A stretch of DNA of 64,000 nucleotides from Symsagittifera roscoffensis. Its lineage: Eukaryota > Xenacoelomorpha > Acoela > Convolutidae. Shown here in pieces: positions 44,601 through 55,498 of the stretch. The notes under the pieces are model-generated. The model did no database searches. It had not been told where the DNA came from and worked only from the letters and a program-made list of their open reading frames with translations. The stretch is taken from positions 27,240,572 through 27,304,571 of the forward strand of contig NC_087066.1 of assembly GCF_963678635.1 (NCBI RefSeq), read 5' to 3'. The stretch's first letter is position 1. Each line of letters opens with the position of its first letter. The translations under genes and the position numbers were made by a program.

Positions 44601-45231
44601 ACCTTAAAAGGCAGTCGGAACATTCAGGGCTTCGCCCTAATACGAGCAGTCTTGTTAAACTTTAAAAAGAAAGTTTTGAAGCAACGTTTCTCAAATTAAA
44701 TCAGTCGTGAGCTAGTTTTGGTACGGTATCCAATTTGCTCTTTCCTTCAAATCAAGTCGGACCTAGATATTCAGAATTTTCAGGCAACAAGGTAACTCTC
44801 TCTGTTTCAGCTGCGGCAGAAGCAATTCAAACTGCCAAACCAATGTAGAAAAAATTAGAAATTGGTACGTAGATAGAAGATCAATTTTATTGTTCGTCTT
44901 TTTTCTCAAAAATGGGGTGCGCCCAATAATCTCGTCAAGAAAGTCTTTGTCACAATAGATAAGATGTCCAAACTCATTTAAAAATGTCAATTTTATGCAG
45001 TATCTCAGCATGAGCTCAATATTTCTTGGTAAGATACATACGATCATTTTATCATCTGTCAAATATGGCCAAATATTCCATACTCAAGTATCAGCAGTTT
45101 CTCGTGGCTTTGAAATACTCTCAGGGGTCCAGGAAAAAGAATGGTGCTGCCCAGATTTTTTATCAAGTTCGTTTTCAATCTCTATTTTTACATTTTAGCA
45201 TTGCGCAAGACAGATGGCGCCTTTTTGATAA
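41630..45231 (+). pseudogene. Decayed partial duplication of HGD exons 2-6
   Basis: Relics of the gene just upstream, same strand and order. Exon 2 relic near 41635-41716 (weak: LCHMAQNYAIQCLSQ against [13 protein letters not shown]). Exon 3 relics at 42691-42790 (RPSLIWYPNKRADKE, then a stop, then EDLKA) and at 43412-43510 (RTSELRYTFESAQKELENLK), each with frame breaks. Exon 4 relic at 44811-44870 after TCTGTTTCAG (CTGCGGCAGAAGCAATTCAA against TTGCGATGGAAGCCATTCAA) with an in-frame TAG. Exon 5 relic from 45125 after CTCTCAG. Exon 6 relic at 45199-45231 (CAGATGGCGCCTTTTTGATA). Intron positions are kept, so it arose by DNA duplication, not by reverse transcription. No relic of exons 1 or 7-12 was found. 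Confidence 0.75.
44125..44660 (-). repeat. X repeat copy, full length, reverse orientation
   Basis: Runs from ATTGTTCCGACTTTCGATAC to CAGGGCTTCGCCCTA and ACGAGCAGTCTTGTT. It lies between the exon 3 and exon 4 relics of the HGD duplication. Confidence 0.75.
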
Positions 45232-45645
45232 GTAATTGCAGATGTTTTTCTTATAAATGCTACCCTTGACGTCGTTGGGAAGATCCCATTTTTAAGAAAA
45301 AAGATTGCCAAATAATTGCATTGAAAATAAAAAAATGTTTGCAGAAATTAGACAAGATGCCCGAAATCATAGAAAATAGCCAAAATTGTGCACTATGAGT
45401 TCAATATACGTTCAATACCAGTTTTTTGTCCAACTCTAAAATTAAGAAAAGCGGATAAGTTTTCCAGATTACGCAAAATAAATTTCACATAATAATTGTT
45501 ATGTTTCTACTATTTTGTTTTCAGATGCGTAGGCAAAAAGCGGGCCACATAGTGTTACAATCAACCTAAACGTTTTTTCAATTGTTTCAGCCAAATATTT
45601 TGACTTTTGAAACTGACAAAAAAAAACAAATAACCTTTGAAAATG
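45232..45645. other. No gene seen
   Basis: AT-rich DNA after the HGD relics. No match to HGD exon 7 was found. Confidence 0.35.
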
Positions 45646-45870
45646 GTTAGCAGTGGTGAAGTGGTTACGTCTCCGCCTTTCAATCGAAAGGTCGGATGTT
45701 CGAGGCCCACCATGATCTGTGCTCGTTGCTTGAGGGTGAGGCAACATTACCCAGCCCAGAAAAATAACCAAAAAAAATTGCATGTAATTCTTAAGCAGGG
45801 GCACAACAGCAGTTCGCCGTGATGAGCTGTACAGCTCGTATGTTGGTCCTATCCCTCGTGGATAAATGAT
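45646..45870 (+). mobile_element. tRNA-derived SINE
   Basis: The tRNA-like head has an A-box-like TGGTGAAGTGG (45654), an anticodon-arm-like hairpin CCTTTCAATCGAAAGG and a B-box-like GATGTTCGAGG (45695). The head is followed by a unique body ending near GATGAGCTGTACAGCTCGTA and CCTATCCCTCGTGG. It differs from the SINE at 38058. Borders are approximate. Confidence 0.55.
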
Positions 45871-46396
45871 CTTTCTTAAAATCTGATTTGTAGCGGTTTC
45901 TTCCGTATAAATTATTTTTCAAAGTAAGCTAATTGGCCACTTTTGTTTTGAAACTGAACCATATTTAACTGAACTATCAGACTTCTAATCAACGCTGTAA
46001 AAGAATATATCCTCGAGTGACTTAACTAATGAAAAGTTTTTTAAAATACTGATTTGAATGTGGTGCGCAAGAAATAAATTATTCAAAATGATAATTTTTG
46101 AAATTAAATTTAATCCTCCTCGTAATTAAATACCACTTTGAACAAAAATGGCTGATGGCTACACAACTACCATATAATTTTTTGACTGCAAAGATTGAAG
46201 TACATTAACCCAAAAACGAAAAATTAGTTTGAAAAAAAAAAGCAAAACACCATTTTCTTTTTCAACAAAGCACCCAAAAAAGTCATTGAATTTTTTAGTT
46301 TCTTGTTTTTGTGTTTCAGCAAAGGGCAATTGAATTATTTCCCTTGGGAAAATTGGGAAAACTAATGTATTAACTATGCCGCACTCTCGTGTATCC
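45871..46396. other. Left flank of the BEL element
   Basis: Shares blocks with 56300-56650 (GACTTCTAATCAACGCTG at 45969 and about 56313), so the BEL element lies in or beside a repeated unit. No gene. Confidence 0.4.
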
Positions 46397-46677
46397 TGTA
46401 AGACCTACAAAAACCTGCTTCAATATCTGTAAATTATCGGCAATTCAACAGATAATATAAAGAATAAGTAATATCGGTTAAACGTTTTTCGGTTAACATT
46501 TTTAGCAATACGGTTTCCAACAATCTCAAAATTCTATAAACATTTTGATGGCAAACTGACCTTAATCGGACAAACCAGTAATTTTCAAGGCCTTTTGTCT
46601 AAGAAAATCTAATTTTAGCTTTTTCACTTTCGCGCTATAATGCCGTCATTAATTTAAGATTAATTTAAGCGCGAACA
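46397..46677 (-). repeat. 3' LTR of the BEL element
   Basis: On the minus strand it runs TGTTCGCGCTTAAATTAATC to GTAGGTCTTACA (TG...CA), 281 bp. Confidence 0.85.
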
Positions 46678-49600
46678 TCTTCCGCGCCCAAAGTAGCGAA
46701 AACGGGTGCGAGTTTTACGGCCGGTCGAGTTAGCTCCCGGAGCGGGTGGTAACTACGGCGGATCGGGCTATGTTGTCTTTTCCGTATTAAGGGTGTTTAT
46801 ACGAGCCAGAGGGTAGTGTCCCCTTGGGCTGCGTTCGTCAACAATCCACACTAAATCCACTGTTTTTAAAATAACGTCACTATCGGAGTGCCACTTACTG
46901 CGTTAATTCAGCGCTGGCACATAATCTCGTAGCCAACGACTCCAAATTGCGTTGGCTTAGCTTTGCGCTCGGATATATTGCTTTCGATGGTCGAAGTGCT
47001 CCTGAAAAGAGAGAGAAGGGAAGCTAGTACCATTTCAGCCGAACAAAAAATGATTAGGAGTTAACACCTCGAAACCATCCGGACTTGCACTTACTGATGT
47101 TATAGGTCGAGCGTTCAGTGATTGTTCTACAAAACAGAAAGTTGTTTCAAGGACTTCGGGAGTGAGCTTTCTACTTCCTATTATTGCGTAGAATACCCTT
47201 TTACAACACCAAACGAGACGTTCCCAAGAACCACCGTGATGCAGGGCTGCCGGGGGATTAAATTGCCACTTGATACCCTTTTTCGCCAGCTCTGAATACA
47301 ATTTAAGAGTTCTTTCTCGGCTCCCACAAAATTGGTGCCGTTATCAGACCAAATGACTGATGGAGTGCCGCGACGGGCAATGAATCTTACGATTCCCATT
47401 ACACACGAACTCGTGTCCATGGATGAGACAATCTCAAAACGTAGAGCTCTGGTGGTCATACATGTAAAAAGGAAGCATCATCGTTTTTCAGAACTCCTCC
47501 TGATTGAGACGTAAAAGGGTCCAAAGTAATCAATACCACAATTTGTGAAGGGAGGCTGGCGGTAACCAAGCCTTTCAACTGGAAGCTCTGCCATCATAGG
47601 TGTGACAGTTTTGGCTTTGCGCTTCCTACATATAAGGCAGTGGACTTCAATGGACTTTGATAAAGAGCGAAGGTTCAAGATTGCGAACTCTAATTGAATT
47701 ACAGCTCGCAGGTAGTCTAAGAACTGGTGCTGATAGCGATAATGAATATCACTTACGAACAATTTCAACAGAGAATGCCTTCCATCAAGGATTATGGGGT
47801 GTTTTGTGTCATATTCAATTTCAACTAGGCGGCGAATTCGCCCACTTTAACGAATGAGGAATGCAGGACCCATAAACGGTGCATATTATGCAAAACGACT
47901 AGACTTTTTGACGGTTTTGTTGCAGGACAGGAGTAAATAATCCGCTTCAAAATATTCCTTTTGGGAAATCAACAAAAGTCGTTGTTTGGCGGTTTCTAAT
48001 TCAACCGGATCGGTTATTTCCTTGACTTTAGTGCGGTAATGCCGGTGTTTCGGACTAAGTCTGAGCATGAAGGCAACCACTCGCTGGAGTTTACGAAACG
48101 AGCTGAATTCTTCCCATGCAAATAAAATGGGTTGTTTTTGTTTTTGTGCAACGTTTGAAAAATTAGACGCCTGCTCCAAACCTTCATTAGGGTCACAAGC
48201 GGGACCAGCCAGGCGGATTTTCTTAAGTACTTCTATGCTCGGCTTGAAAGGCCACTCGCCACTTTTCAGCAGACTTGGCCCGTTCACCCAGCTGCTTGTT
48301 TTTAAGGACTCCGCTGAGATTCCTCTGGTTCCCGTATCAGCAGGGTTGTCTTTACTTAAGACGTGAAACCACTGGTCTACGGTCGTACTTTCCAGAATCT
48401 CTCCAATCCGGTTTGCCACGAACGTGGGTTGCTTACTACCTGAGTTTAACCACTGGAGCACAGTGGTGCTGTCAGTCCACATGAACGTGTTTGACACAGG
48501 AATGATTAGAGCTTTGATGACATCTTCCTTCAAGCGGGTAGCGAGTAACGCGGCCTGCAGTTCAAGCTTTGGGATGGAAAGCGCTTTCATGGGCGCGACT
48601 CTTGCTTTTCCAAGGACGAAGGCAACTTGTGTTTCGAGTGAAGTTTTCACACGGGCGCGAAGAAAAGCTACAGCACAAAAAACTTCTTCTGAGCTGTCAC
48701 CGAACATGTGTAACTCAACCCAATCGACTGGTGCGGAGAAGTAGCTGCGCTTTATACTCATTTTTCCTAGAGATGGCAAACCAGAGTGCCAGGCAAGAAA
48801 TTTTGTCTTGATATCAACGGGTAGCTCATCATCCCATTGTTGGCCATGAATGCGCCAGATTTCTTTCAATAATAATCGCGCTCTTACGGTATAGGGCGCT
48901 ACGATACCTATGGGGTCGAAAACGGAAGAAACAAAACTTAACACTGTTCGCTGTGTTATCGAATTTTTAAGTTCACGGTTGACACCACGGCTTACGACCA
49001 AAGTGTCGTCAATATGGTCCCATTTCAGACCAAGAACATGAGAAGAATTATCCCCACAAGTTACAATAGTTTTACTTTCCTGTTGCGGCGCGCTTTGGGG
49101 CGGGTTTAACTCTTTATTAATTTTAGTTACGTTACTTGTGAACCTAGATAATTTAAAACCACCTAGAACTAACAGAGTAATCAACTCTTGACTCATTTTA
49201 AATGCAACATCAGGGTCCTCAAAAGAGTCTAGGTAGTCGTCCATATAAAATTTCTCTAGAACTGCGGACGCTGCGTCAGGGAACATCGCCTGATTATCCA
49301 TTGCAGTCCGTTGCAATGCATAATTTGCACACGTTGGCAAATCTTTCGCTCCAAAGATATGTCTGGTGTACTGGTGTACAACCAAATCGGCTGTGGGGTC
49401 CTCCCGCCACAGAAAACGAAGAGATGGTTGGTCCTCTGGAAGGACGCCGACTTGTAGGAACATCCCTTCAATGTCAGCCGATACGGCAAAAAGATGTTGA
49501 CGAAAACGGAGGAGAACGAACACAAGATTTTGCAGTAGGTCGCGTCCTACTAGCAACGATTTGTTCAATGACGTACCGTGGAATTTAGACGCTCCGTTAA

Positions 49601-51404
49601 GGACACGCCTCACTTTACCAGGTTTGTTTGGGTTCACCACGGGATGGTGAGGAAGATACCACTCACGTAGGCTGCGGTTCGAAAAACAATGGGGAGGAAC
49701 TTGAATCACGTATCCTTTACTCAAATCATCTTCGATAGTTTTTGAGTATTGATCCCTTAAGTGAGGAGCTTTCGCTAAACGTTTTTCCAACGATTTTAAC
49801 TGAACCAAAGAGGAATAGTAATTGTCTGGTAACATGATAGATTCTTCTGCCCAAAGCATACCTACAGCGTATTTTGATCCATCATGGACGGTGGAGGAAT
49901 CAAGTATTTTAGCCGCCCTTTTGTCCTCGGCTGAACGGGAATCGACCTGTTTGTAGGCTCCGTATGACTCTATTTCGCACCAGCGTTTGATTTGACAAGC
50001 TAGTTCGGTATCATCCGTATTGCACTTGAAACAAGTAGAAAGGAAACCAGTAGATGTCGGCATTGGGCCGCTCAAGACCCAGCCTATTGGAAGGCGAACC
50101 GCGACGAGCGATGTGTTTGGATCGGCCTCACTCTTCAAATACTTCTCAGGCCGAATAGCAAGGAAGAAGTCTTGACCAATTATTAAGTCTACATCGGCGT
50201 AGCTATAAACAATTGGTTTGATTGGAGCAAGGTACGGATACTTGCTCTGTAATGCAGGGATGTTGATGGTATCGGTACCGACTTTAAGTTCATCCTTGAC
50301 AAATGCGGTTAAATCGAATATGTATTCAAATCCATCGAAGTTAGAAGATACCTTCATCTGAACTTGTTTCGTTTTAACAACAGTCGTTGTGTTAATACCA
50401 TTTACTGTGAGATCTAAATCTCTTCCTGAGAGATTCAGACATTTGACTAATTTAGCCGATATCCAGGAATGACTAGATGCTGAGTCACACAATGTTGAAC
50501 AATCAGCACTCTGGAAATCGGTGGAAACTTGGAGCTTTATTATGGGCAGTAACCCTTTCGATGTTATGATTGATGATTGGTCGTTCGAGATTGCGCAACT
50601 TACATCCAACGGAACGGGATTAATGATTCGAACTTGCGTTTGGTATATTCTTGCTGAATGATTTTCGATCAGCGTTTGTGCTCGCTTTATCCGGCTCTGC
50701 ATTAGATCTTGGTTGACCAGCGTTGGGTCTTGTATGGCTATCATTTTTGTCCGGATTTCGACTAGGAAAAGCACGTTCAGCCCCATGGAGAAGTACACTA
50801 TGGGTGCTAGTGCAACCTGGTTTGGTGCATTTCTTTGCTCTGGGACATTGCCGGAATGCGTGGTTCCCTTGTAAGCAGGAGAAGCACAATTTGTTTTCCG
50901 CAGAGAATTTCGCACGTTGTGTTGGAGTTTTCTCCTTAAACACAGAGCACTTCCACAAGGCATGTTTCCCCTTGCAGAGGATACAAGAAGGATATTCAAA
51001 CTTTTTCTCATCTCTACTTGTCGAGGCAAAACTCTCGTTACAGCTTTAGTTTTGGATGGCTCTTCGAGTTTGGGCTTTCCAGGCATATTTTTCATTTGCT
51101 CATGAGCTTCTGCTTTATCTTTTAACAAATTGTTAAAGTCAATTAGGTTGGGGCGTGACCAATTACGTTTCACGACAAAAAGTGACCACGATTCTCTCAT
51201 GTTTGGTGGAATTTTCGAAAGAGCTTGATTTAACAAAGAGACGCTTTTCAAATCTTCTTCATAATCAAGAGATCTAAAGGCAGCCACTAGACTTGAAATG
51301 GTCATCGAGAGGCTAATGATGTTCTCAGAGTTGTGCATTCGAAGCTGCGGGAAACTGGACATTTTATCAAGGTGGGCCGTAATTACTTTTTTGTGACTGG
51401 CCAA
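46665..51404 (-). pseudogene. pol: BEL/Pao pol: protease, RT, RNase H, integrase (frame broken)
   Basis: One frame is open from 51404 to 47886 (1172 codons). From the N-terminal side: the end of gag; the aspartic protease (about 50490, LCDSASSHSWIS, where DSG or DTG is usual); reverse transcriptase with YMDDYLDS near 49240; and RNase H with MWTDSTTVLQWL and the KLELQAALL segment. The integrase continues in broken frames. The zinc-binding end has HCLICRKRK (about 47660), followed by the catalytic Asp in GIDYFGP (about 47545), Asp in WSDNGTNF (about 47340) and Glu in GSWERLVW (about 47225). The C-terminal domain is still readable between stops (IVDERSPRGHYPLARI) to a TAA at 46665, 12 bases inside the LTR. 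Within 50620-50958 the correct reading is in another frame (see the gag knuckle). Confidence 0.85.
50620..50958 (-). CDS. BEL Gag zinc-knuckle segment in a shifted frame
   Basis: In this frame, not the long pol frame, the sequence has the BEL-type knuckle CFSCLQGNHAFRQC (CX2CX4HX4C) preceded by AKFSAENKLC and followed by AKKCTKPGC. The long frame across the same bases reads as nonsense. Two compensating indels near 50960 and 50620-50700 explain this. Role: RNA-binding nucleocapsid. Confidence 0.7.
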   Translation of the reverse strand: MWKCSVFKEKTPTQRAKFSAENKLCFSCLQGNHAFRQCPRAKKCTKPGCTSTHSVLLHGAERAFPSRNPDKNDSHTRPNAGQPRSNAEPDKASTNADRKSFSKNIPNASSNH

Positions 51405-53320
51405 ATTTTCTTTCCAGAGTTTTCAGAGCATCCTTATACATTCTTCCACTGTATGCGAACTCTGCTATGGCTGACTTAGCTTTTCCCGTGACTAACGTTT
51501 TTAAATAAGTTAACTTCACATCATCGCTTAGGGATGCTGCTTCTACAGTACTGCAAAATTGGCCAAACCATTCGTGCCATTGGAGCGGGTTGCCATCGTA
51601 CTGGGCCAGCTTCCATTCTGGAAGGGGATCCTTCTTTGAGACTGACAGAGCTTGGACTAAGTCATTCAGTGTCACGGCTTGCGGTTGGGGAGCTCGTTGC
51701 AACGACGGCAATGTGATGCTAGGTTCAGCTGCAAAAGGTTGCTGCTGATATATGTAAGTGTTTTCAGCTGATGCATCGTGATTGGGAAACCCATAGTAAA
51801 CGGTACCACCACTTGATATGTGCGGGAATTGTTGCTGAGATATTGGCGTTACGGATGAAAAAACACCAACTGATGGGTTTGTGTTACCATCACTTGTTAC
51901 CCCAGCGATAAATTGGGCGACTGCGGGTGGCATTTTGCGCTGATTAATAACAGCAGACTGTCCGCTAAACGGATTGTTCACTGAAGCAGGGTTGCTATAC
52001 ACGTTATGTGATAGCAGGTTTTGATTTCTGCAGATTAAAATTGCAGGTGTTTGTGACAAAATGGCATGGGGGGTGTATCCAGAGTATTGATTGGAGTTGG
52101 CGGGCATGTTTCCAACAACTCGAGAATCGTTATTAAAGTTGTTGACGGGGATATGTTGAATGGAAGACGAAGGATGAGGTACAGAAAAGTAACAGCATAC
52201 CGGAGTATTGGTAGCTGCTGTTACAGCTGGATTAAATAATGACGTATTATTGTTTTCGCAAAGTGTAGCGTTATTTGAAATAAGCAATGACTGCGTTTCG
52301 TGCTCAGGATTAGTGGATACAGCGTGCTTGATTCCATCGCCATCGCTGAAGGAGACGGTTGGTTGATAACATTGTTGATCACAACCAAAAGTCTGATTCG
52401 GCAACGATCGCCGAGGTGAAGCTCCCGCTGTGGACACATTTCTGTTTTGATGCGAACCACTTTCTGTATTTATACAGGTTTCAAACTTTGAAGAAGACGG
52501 AACTACCTCGGGCCCTTTTTGGTTTTCTAATGCATGATCAACCCAATCGTTTACCCTGTCAGAACGACGATCAACTGAAGGCGCCAGCTCGAGATGCTGA
52601 TCTATTTCAGACTCTTCGAGGTATTCAGTTTCAACCATTTTTGCTTCAGCTACTTTAATACGATTTTCTTCGCTTAATCGTTCCATTTCGAGCCGACTTT
52701 TTTCGATTCGTAAACGATATTCTTGCTCTTTACGTCAACTTCAAATTTAATTTCTTGTTGTTTTCGTTCCATCTCAATCAGATGCTGTTGCTCTTCGATG
52801 ATGGCTTCCTGTTGTTTCAGTCTTAAGGTTGCTTCATGTTGTTTTTCCAACTCTTCTCGCTTCATCTTCGCTAGGAGCAGCTCTTTGCGGAGCTCACTGG
52901 GGGTCAATGATTTCATTGAGCTTTGCTTACTCGACCCGGATTGTGCCGATTTTGATGAAACTTTTGATCGACTAGTTTCACTGACGCAGACCTCTGAAGC
53001 TTGGTTAGATTCCGTATGAGCGCGAGCCTTACCAGTTACTTCATCGTTAACTTTAACTATCCTATCCCACCATGCAGCCAACTCCGGTAATAATTTGCTA
53101 GGGTTATCGGTTTTATTAGCTAATATCACAAGTTCATCATTTTTAGCTAATGCTTTTCGAGAATACTCTTGCAAGATTCAATTAAGGCGTTTATTTTTGT
53201 TTTCCGAATTGGTCCCTCTAAACTCTCAGTTATGCGACTGTGAACTACAGAAAGCTCATTTTCTAGTGCTGTTCGACCATTCATCAATCTTCGATATTTT
53301 AACTCAATTTGTTCTGTCAT
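51367..53320 (-). pseudogene. gag: BEL/Pao gag (frame broken)
   Basis: The probable start is the ATG at 53320 (MTEQIELKYRRLMNG). The frame shifts near 53175, near 52735 and near 51390. In between: a Lys/Glu/Gln-rich coiled coil (about 52920-52620; REELEKQHEATLRLKQQ), a long Ser/Asn/Gln-rich linker, and the BEL gag domain (DUF1759 type) at about 51620-51390 (QYDGNPLQWHEWFGQF, VTGKAKSAIAEF). The domain continues in the long pol frame (LRMHNSENIISL). Gag and pol are probably one polyprotein in the intact family. Confidence 0.8.
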
Positions 53321-53471
53321 TTTGATTATTTTTAAATTTGTTCACTTCTACTCAACCGCTCAACTGCTCATTTTGAGAGAAAAAAGGGAATAATTAATTT
53401 AAGACCTTAACTTTAGTATCAATAAATTATATAATGACTCAGTAAGCAATATCGCACATTTGAGAAGCACT

Positions 53472-54083
53472 TCATGTAATTCCTAGTTGCTGCTCAGCAT
53501 TTCTTCTGTTTCGAATAGCTTGCCGCTTGCGTTTTCCTGGCTTAGGAGTATTTTTCTTTGAAATAATATACTTCAAATTCTTGCTATAACGCCTAAGGAT
53601 CGTAAACGTTTTCAGTTCTAGAGAGGGATCCTGGTGTAGTTCTAAGTACTTTTGCCCCAACTCAGTGACTTTCTGCTTCCTTCTAGATATCAGGTCTGCT
53701 ACTATATTAATAATTAATATACCTGACTCTTTCAACTTATTATATATATCTTCCGTGCCTACACGTTTACAGTAAACGATTGCATAAATATTACGTTTAT
53801 AGTTTAAAAGAATCTTCTTAAGCTGGTTAGGAGTTAGTGCGTTAAAGTTATTACTACGGTGTCGACTAATAGAGTTATTAACGATGTCGTGCCAAATGAC
53901 AATGTCGTTTCGGTTTAAGAGATAGTGATCAAGTTGATACTGACAAGTTTTACGGACGTTCACTGCGTTATGGTTGAAACTTAACCCGGGAATGGCTAAG
54001 CACGATTGAGACACACGCTTTTGCGAAGCGGGGGAAAGTTTTTTCAAAGCGTGCTGCAGCGATCTAGCAGCTAGAATGAACAT
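53472..54083 (-). CDS. Unrecognised 203-aa ORF upstream of gag in the BEL element
   Basis: ATG start, 203 codons, intact, on the same strand as gag and pol, ending about 150 bp before the gag ATG. The middle reads IVIWHDIVNNSISRHRSNN, then AIVYCKRVGTEDIYNKLKES and GILIINIVADL, an alternation of predicted strands and helices that suggests a compact alpha/beta domain. The C-terminus is strongly basic (KPGKRKRQAIRNRR), as in a nuclear or nucleic-acid-binding tail. No transmembrane segment. BEL elements do not normally carry an ORF here. It may be a captured host gene fragment, a lineage-specific accessory ORF or a separate nested element. I cannot assign a function. Confidence 0.6.
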   Translation of the reverse strand: MFILAARSLQHALKKLSPASQKRVSQSCLAIPGLSFNHNAVNVRKTCQYQLDHYLLNRNDIVIWHDIVNNSISRHRSNNFNALTPNQLKKILLNYKRNIYAIVYCKRVGTEDIYNKLKESGILIINIVADLISRRKQKVTELGQKYLELHQDPSLELKTFTILRRYSKNLKYIISKKNTPKPGKRKRQAIRNRRNAEQQLGIT

Positions 54084-54906
54084 TTAGTGAATTAAATCAA
54101 CTTTAGAGGAAGGGAATCAAGCAAACCGCGACCTGACCTCCCGCAACACCCTGAGCTAACAAGGTTGTAGCAAAAGGTAAGACGATTTGCTTGATAATAC
54201 GCTACGGGTCTCGACTACGGCTACTTTTATCCAATTGAACTAGTTTAGTTAGCTGCACCACGTTTCAAGAATAAACACGGCGTTTTTTCAGAAATTTTTT
54301 CGAAAATTTCGGATTTTTTTTTCCCGAAAATTTTCCAAAATTTTTTTTTCCGAAAATTTTTTTTCGAAAATTTTTTTTTCCACGTTTTCACCCAACGGTT
54401 CAAGTTCCAAAAGTAACCTGGTGCGCTTGCAAAATTTGAGTTTTTTTTTCGTTAAAATTAAGTTAATTTATTATGAAACTAGGCTCCTTGCTGAATAATT
54501 TGCAAAACTTTGAAATTTTTGGAAAAAAAATCAAAAATTTTCAATTTTTTTTAAAATTTTTTGACCTTTTTTTTTCGATACGGTGTTGAGCTTACAAACA
54601 CGGTGTTAGGATAACGTAATTAAGGTTTATGAGGCCGGTTTTTTCCTAAACCCACAGAAAAATTTCTGATCAGTTTTTGGTATCGAGAAAAACTGGGGGT
54701 TACGATTTTGCCATCAAAAAACCTCGTATCAGAATTTAAAGCATCAAATCAGCAAGTTAGCACAAATGGATAAAGTTTTGGTTTTTTAGTCTTACAAGTT
54801 TTGTAGAGGCGTTCACCGGTAGAATCCAAAATTGGGCTGTTGAGAAAAAAAAATGGATGTCCACAATCCACAATCAGGATACCTGAAAAGGCCTCCCCTT
54901 CTAACT
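54084..54906 (-). other. Leader of the BEL element
   Basis: Contains a low-complexity stretch of CGAAAATTTTTTTT words (54290-54390). No ORF is supported. Confidence 0.4.
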
Positions 54907-55375
54907 GGGACGTTTCGGCTAACTGGGTCGTTTCGGCCAATCGGGTCGTTTCGGCCAATCGGGTCGTTTCGGCCAATCGGGTCGTTTCGGCCAATCGGGT
55001 CATTTGGGCAACTTTCGGCTTATCGCACACTTTCGGCCATTTGGGTCGTTTGGGCAACTTTCGGCTTATCGCACACTTTCGGCCAATTGGAGCGTTTGGG
55101 CAATTTTCGGCTTATTGCACAATTTCGGCCAATTGGAGCGTTTGGGCAATTTTCGGTTTATTGCACACTCTCAGCGAATTGGAGCGTTTGGGCAACTTTC
55201 GGCTTATTGCACCTTTTCGGCCAATTGGGTCGTTTGGGCAACTTTCGGCTTATCGCACACTTTCGGCCAATTGGAGCGTTTGGGCAATTTTCGGTTTATT
55301 GCTCACTTTCGGCCAATTGGAGCGTTTGGGCAACTTTCGGCCAATTGGGTCGTACTGTCCGGAAAATCTAACGTC
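54907..55375 (-). repeat. Tandem array in the BEL leader (18-bp then 46-bp units)
   Basis: 54907-55003 is about five units of 18 bp (GGGTCGTTTCGGCCAATC on the plus strand). 55009-55375 is about seven units of 46 bp built from CAACTTTCGGCTTATCGCAC, ACTTTCGGCCAATTGG and AGCGTTTGGG. Overlapping ORFs in several frames come from the repeat. In the sense (minus) frame the 18-bp units encode a repeated RLAETT hexapeptide. Confidence 0.85.
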
Positions 55376-55498
55376 TAGAATACTGTCCAAAATATTGTCT
55401 TCTGGAATATCGTCCGGAATACTGTCCGGAATACTGTCCGAAATATTGTCCTCTGGAATATCGTCCGGAATACTGTACGGAATACAGTCCGGAATACT
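55376..55498 (-). repeat. Second tandem array beside the 5' LTR
   Basis: Units of GGAATACTGTCC and GGAATATCGTCC with a higher-order period of about 60 bp. The array abuts the LTR where a primer-binding site should be; none is visible. Confidence 0.75.

Noticed and set aside
50620-50958. Reading the region only in the long pol frame
   Set aside because: The long frame gives nonsense here, whereas the neighbouring frame has the CCHC knuckle. The uninterrupted 1172-codon frame is therefore not a true protein throughout.
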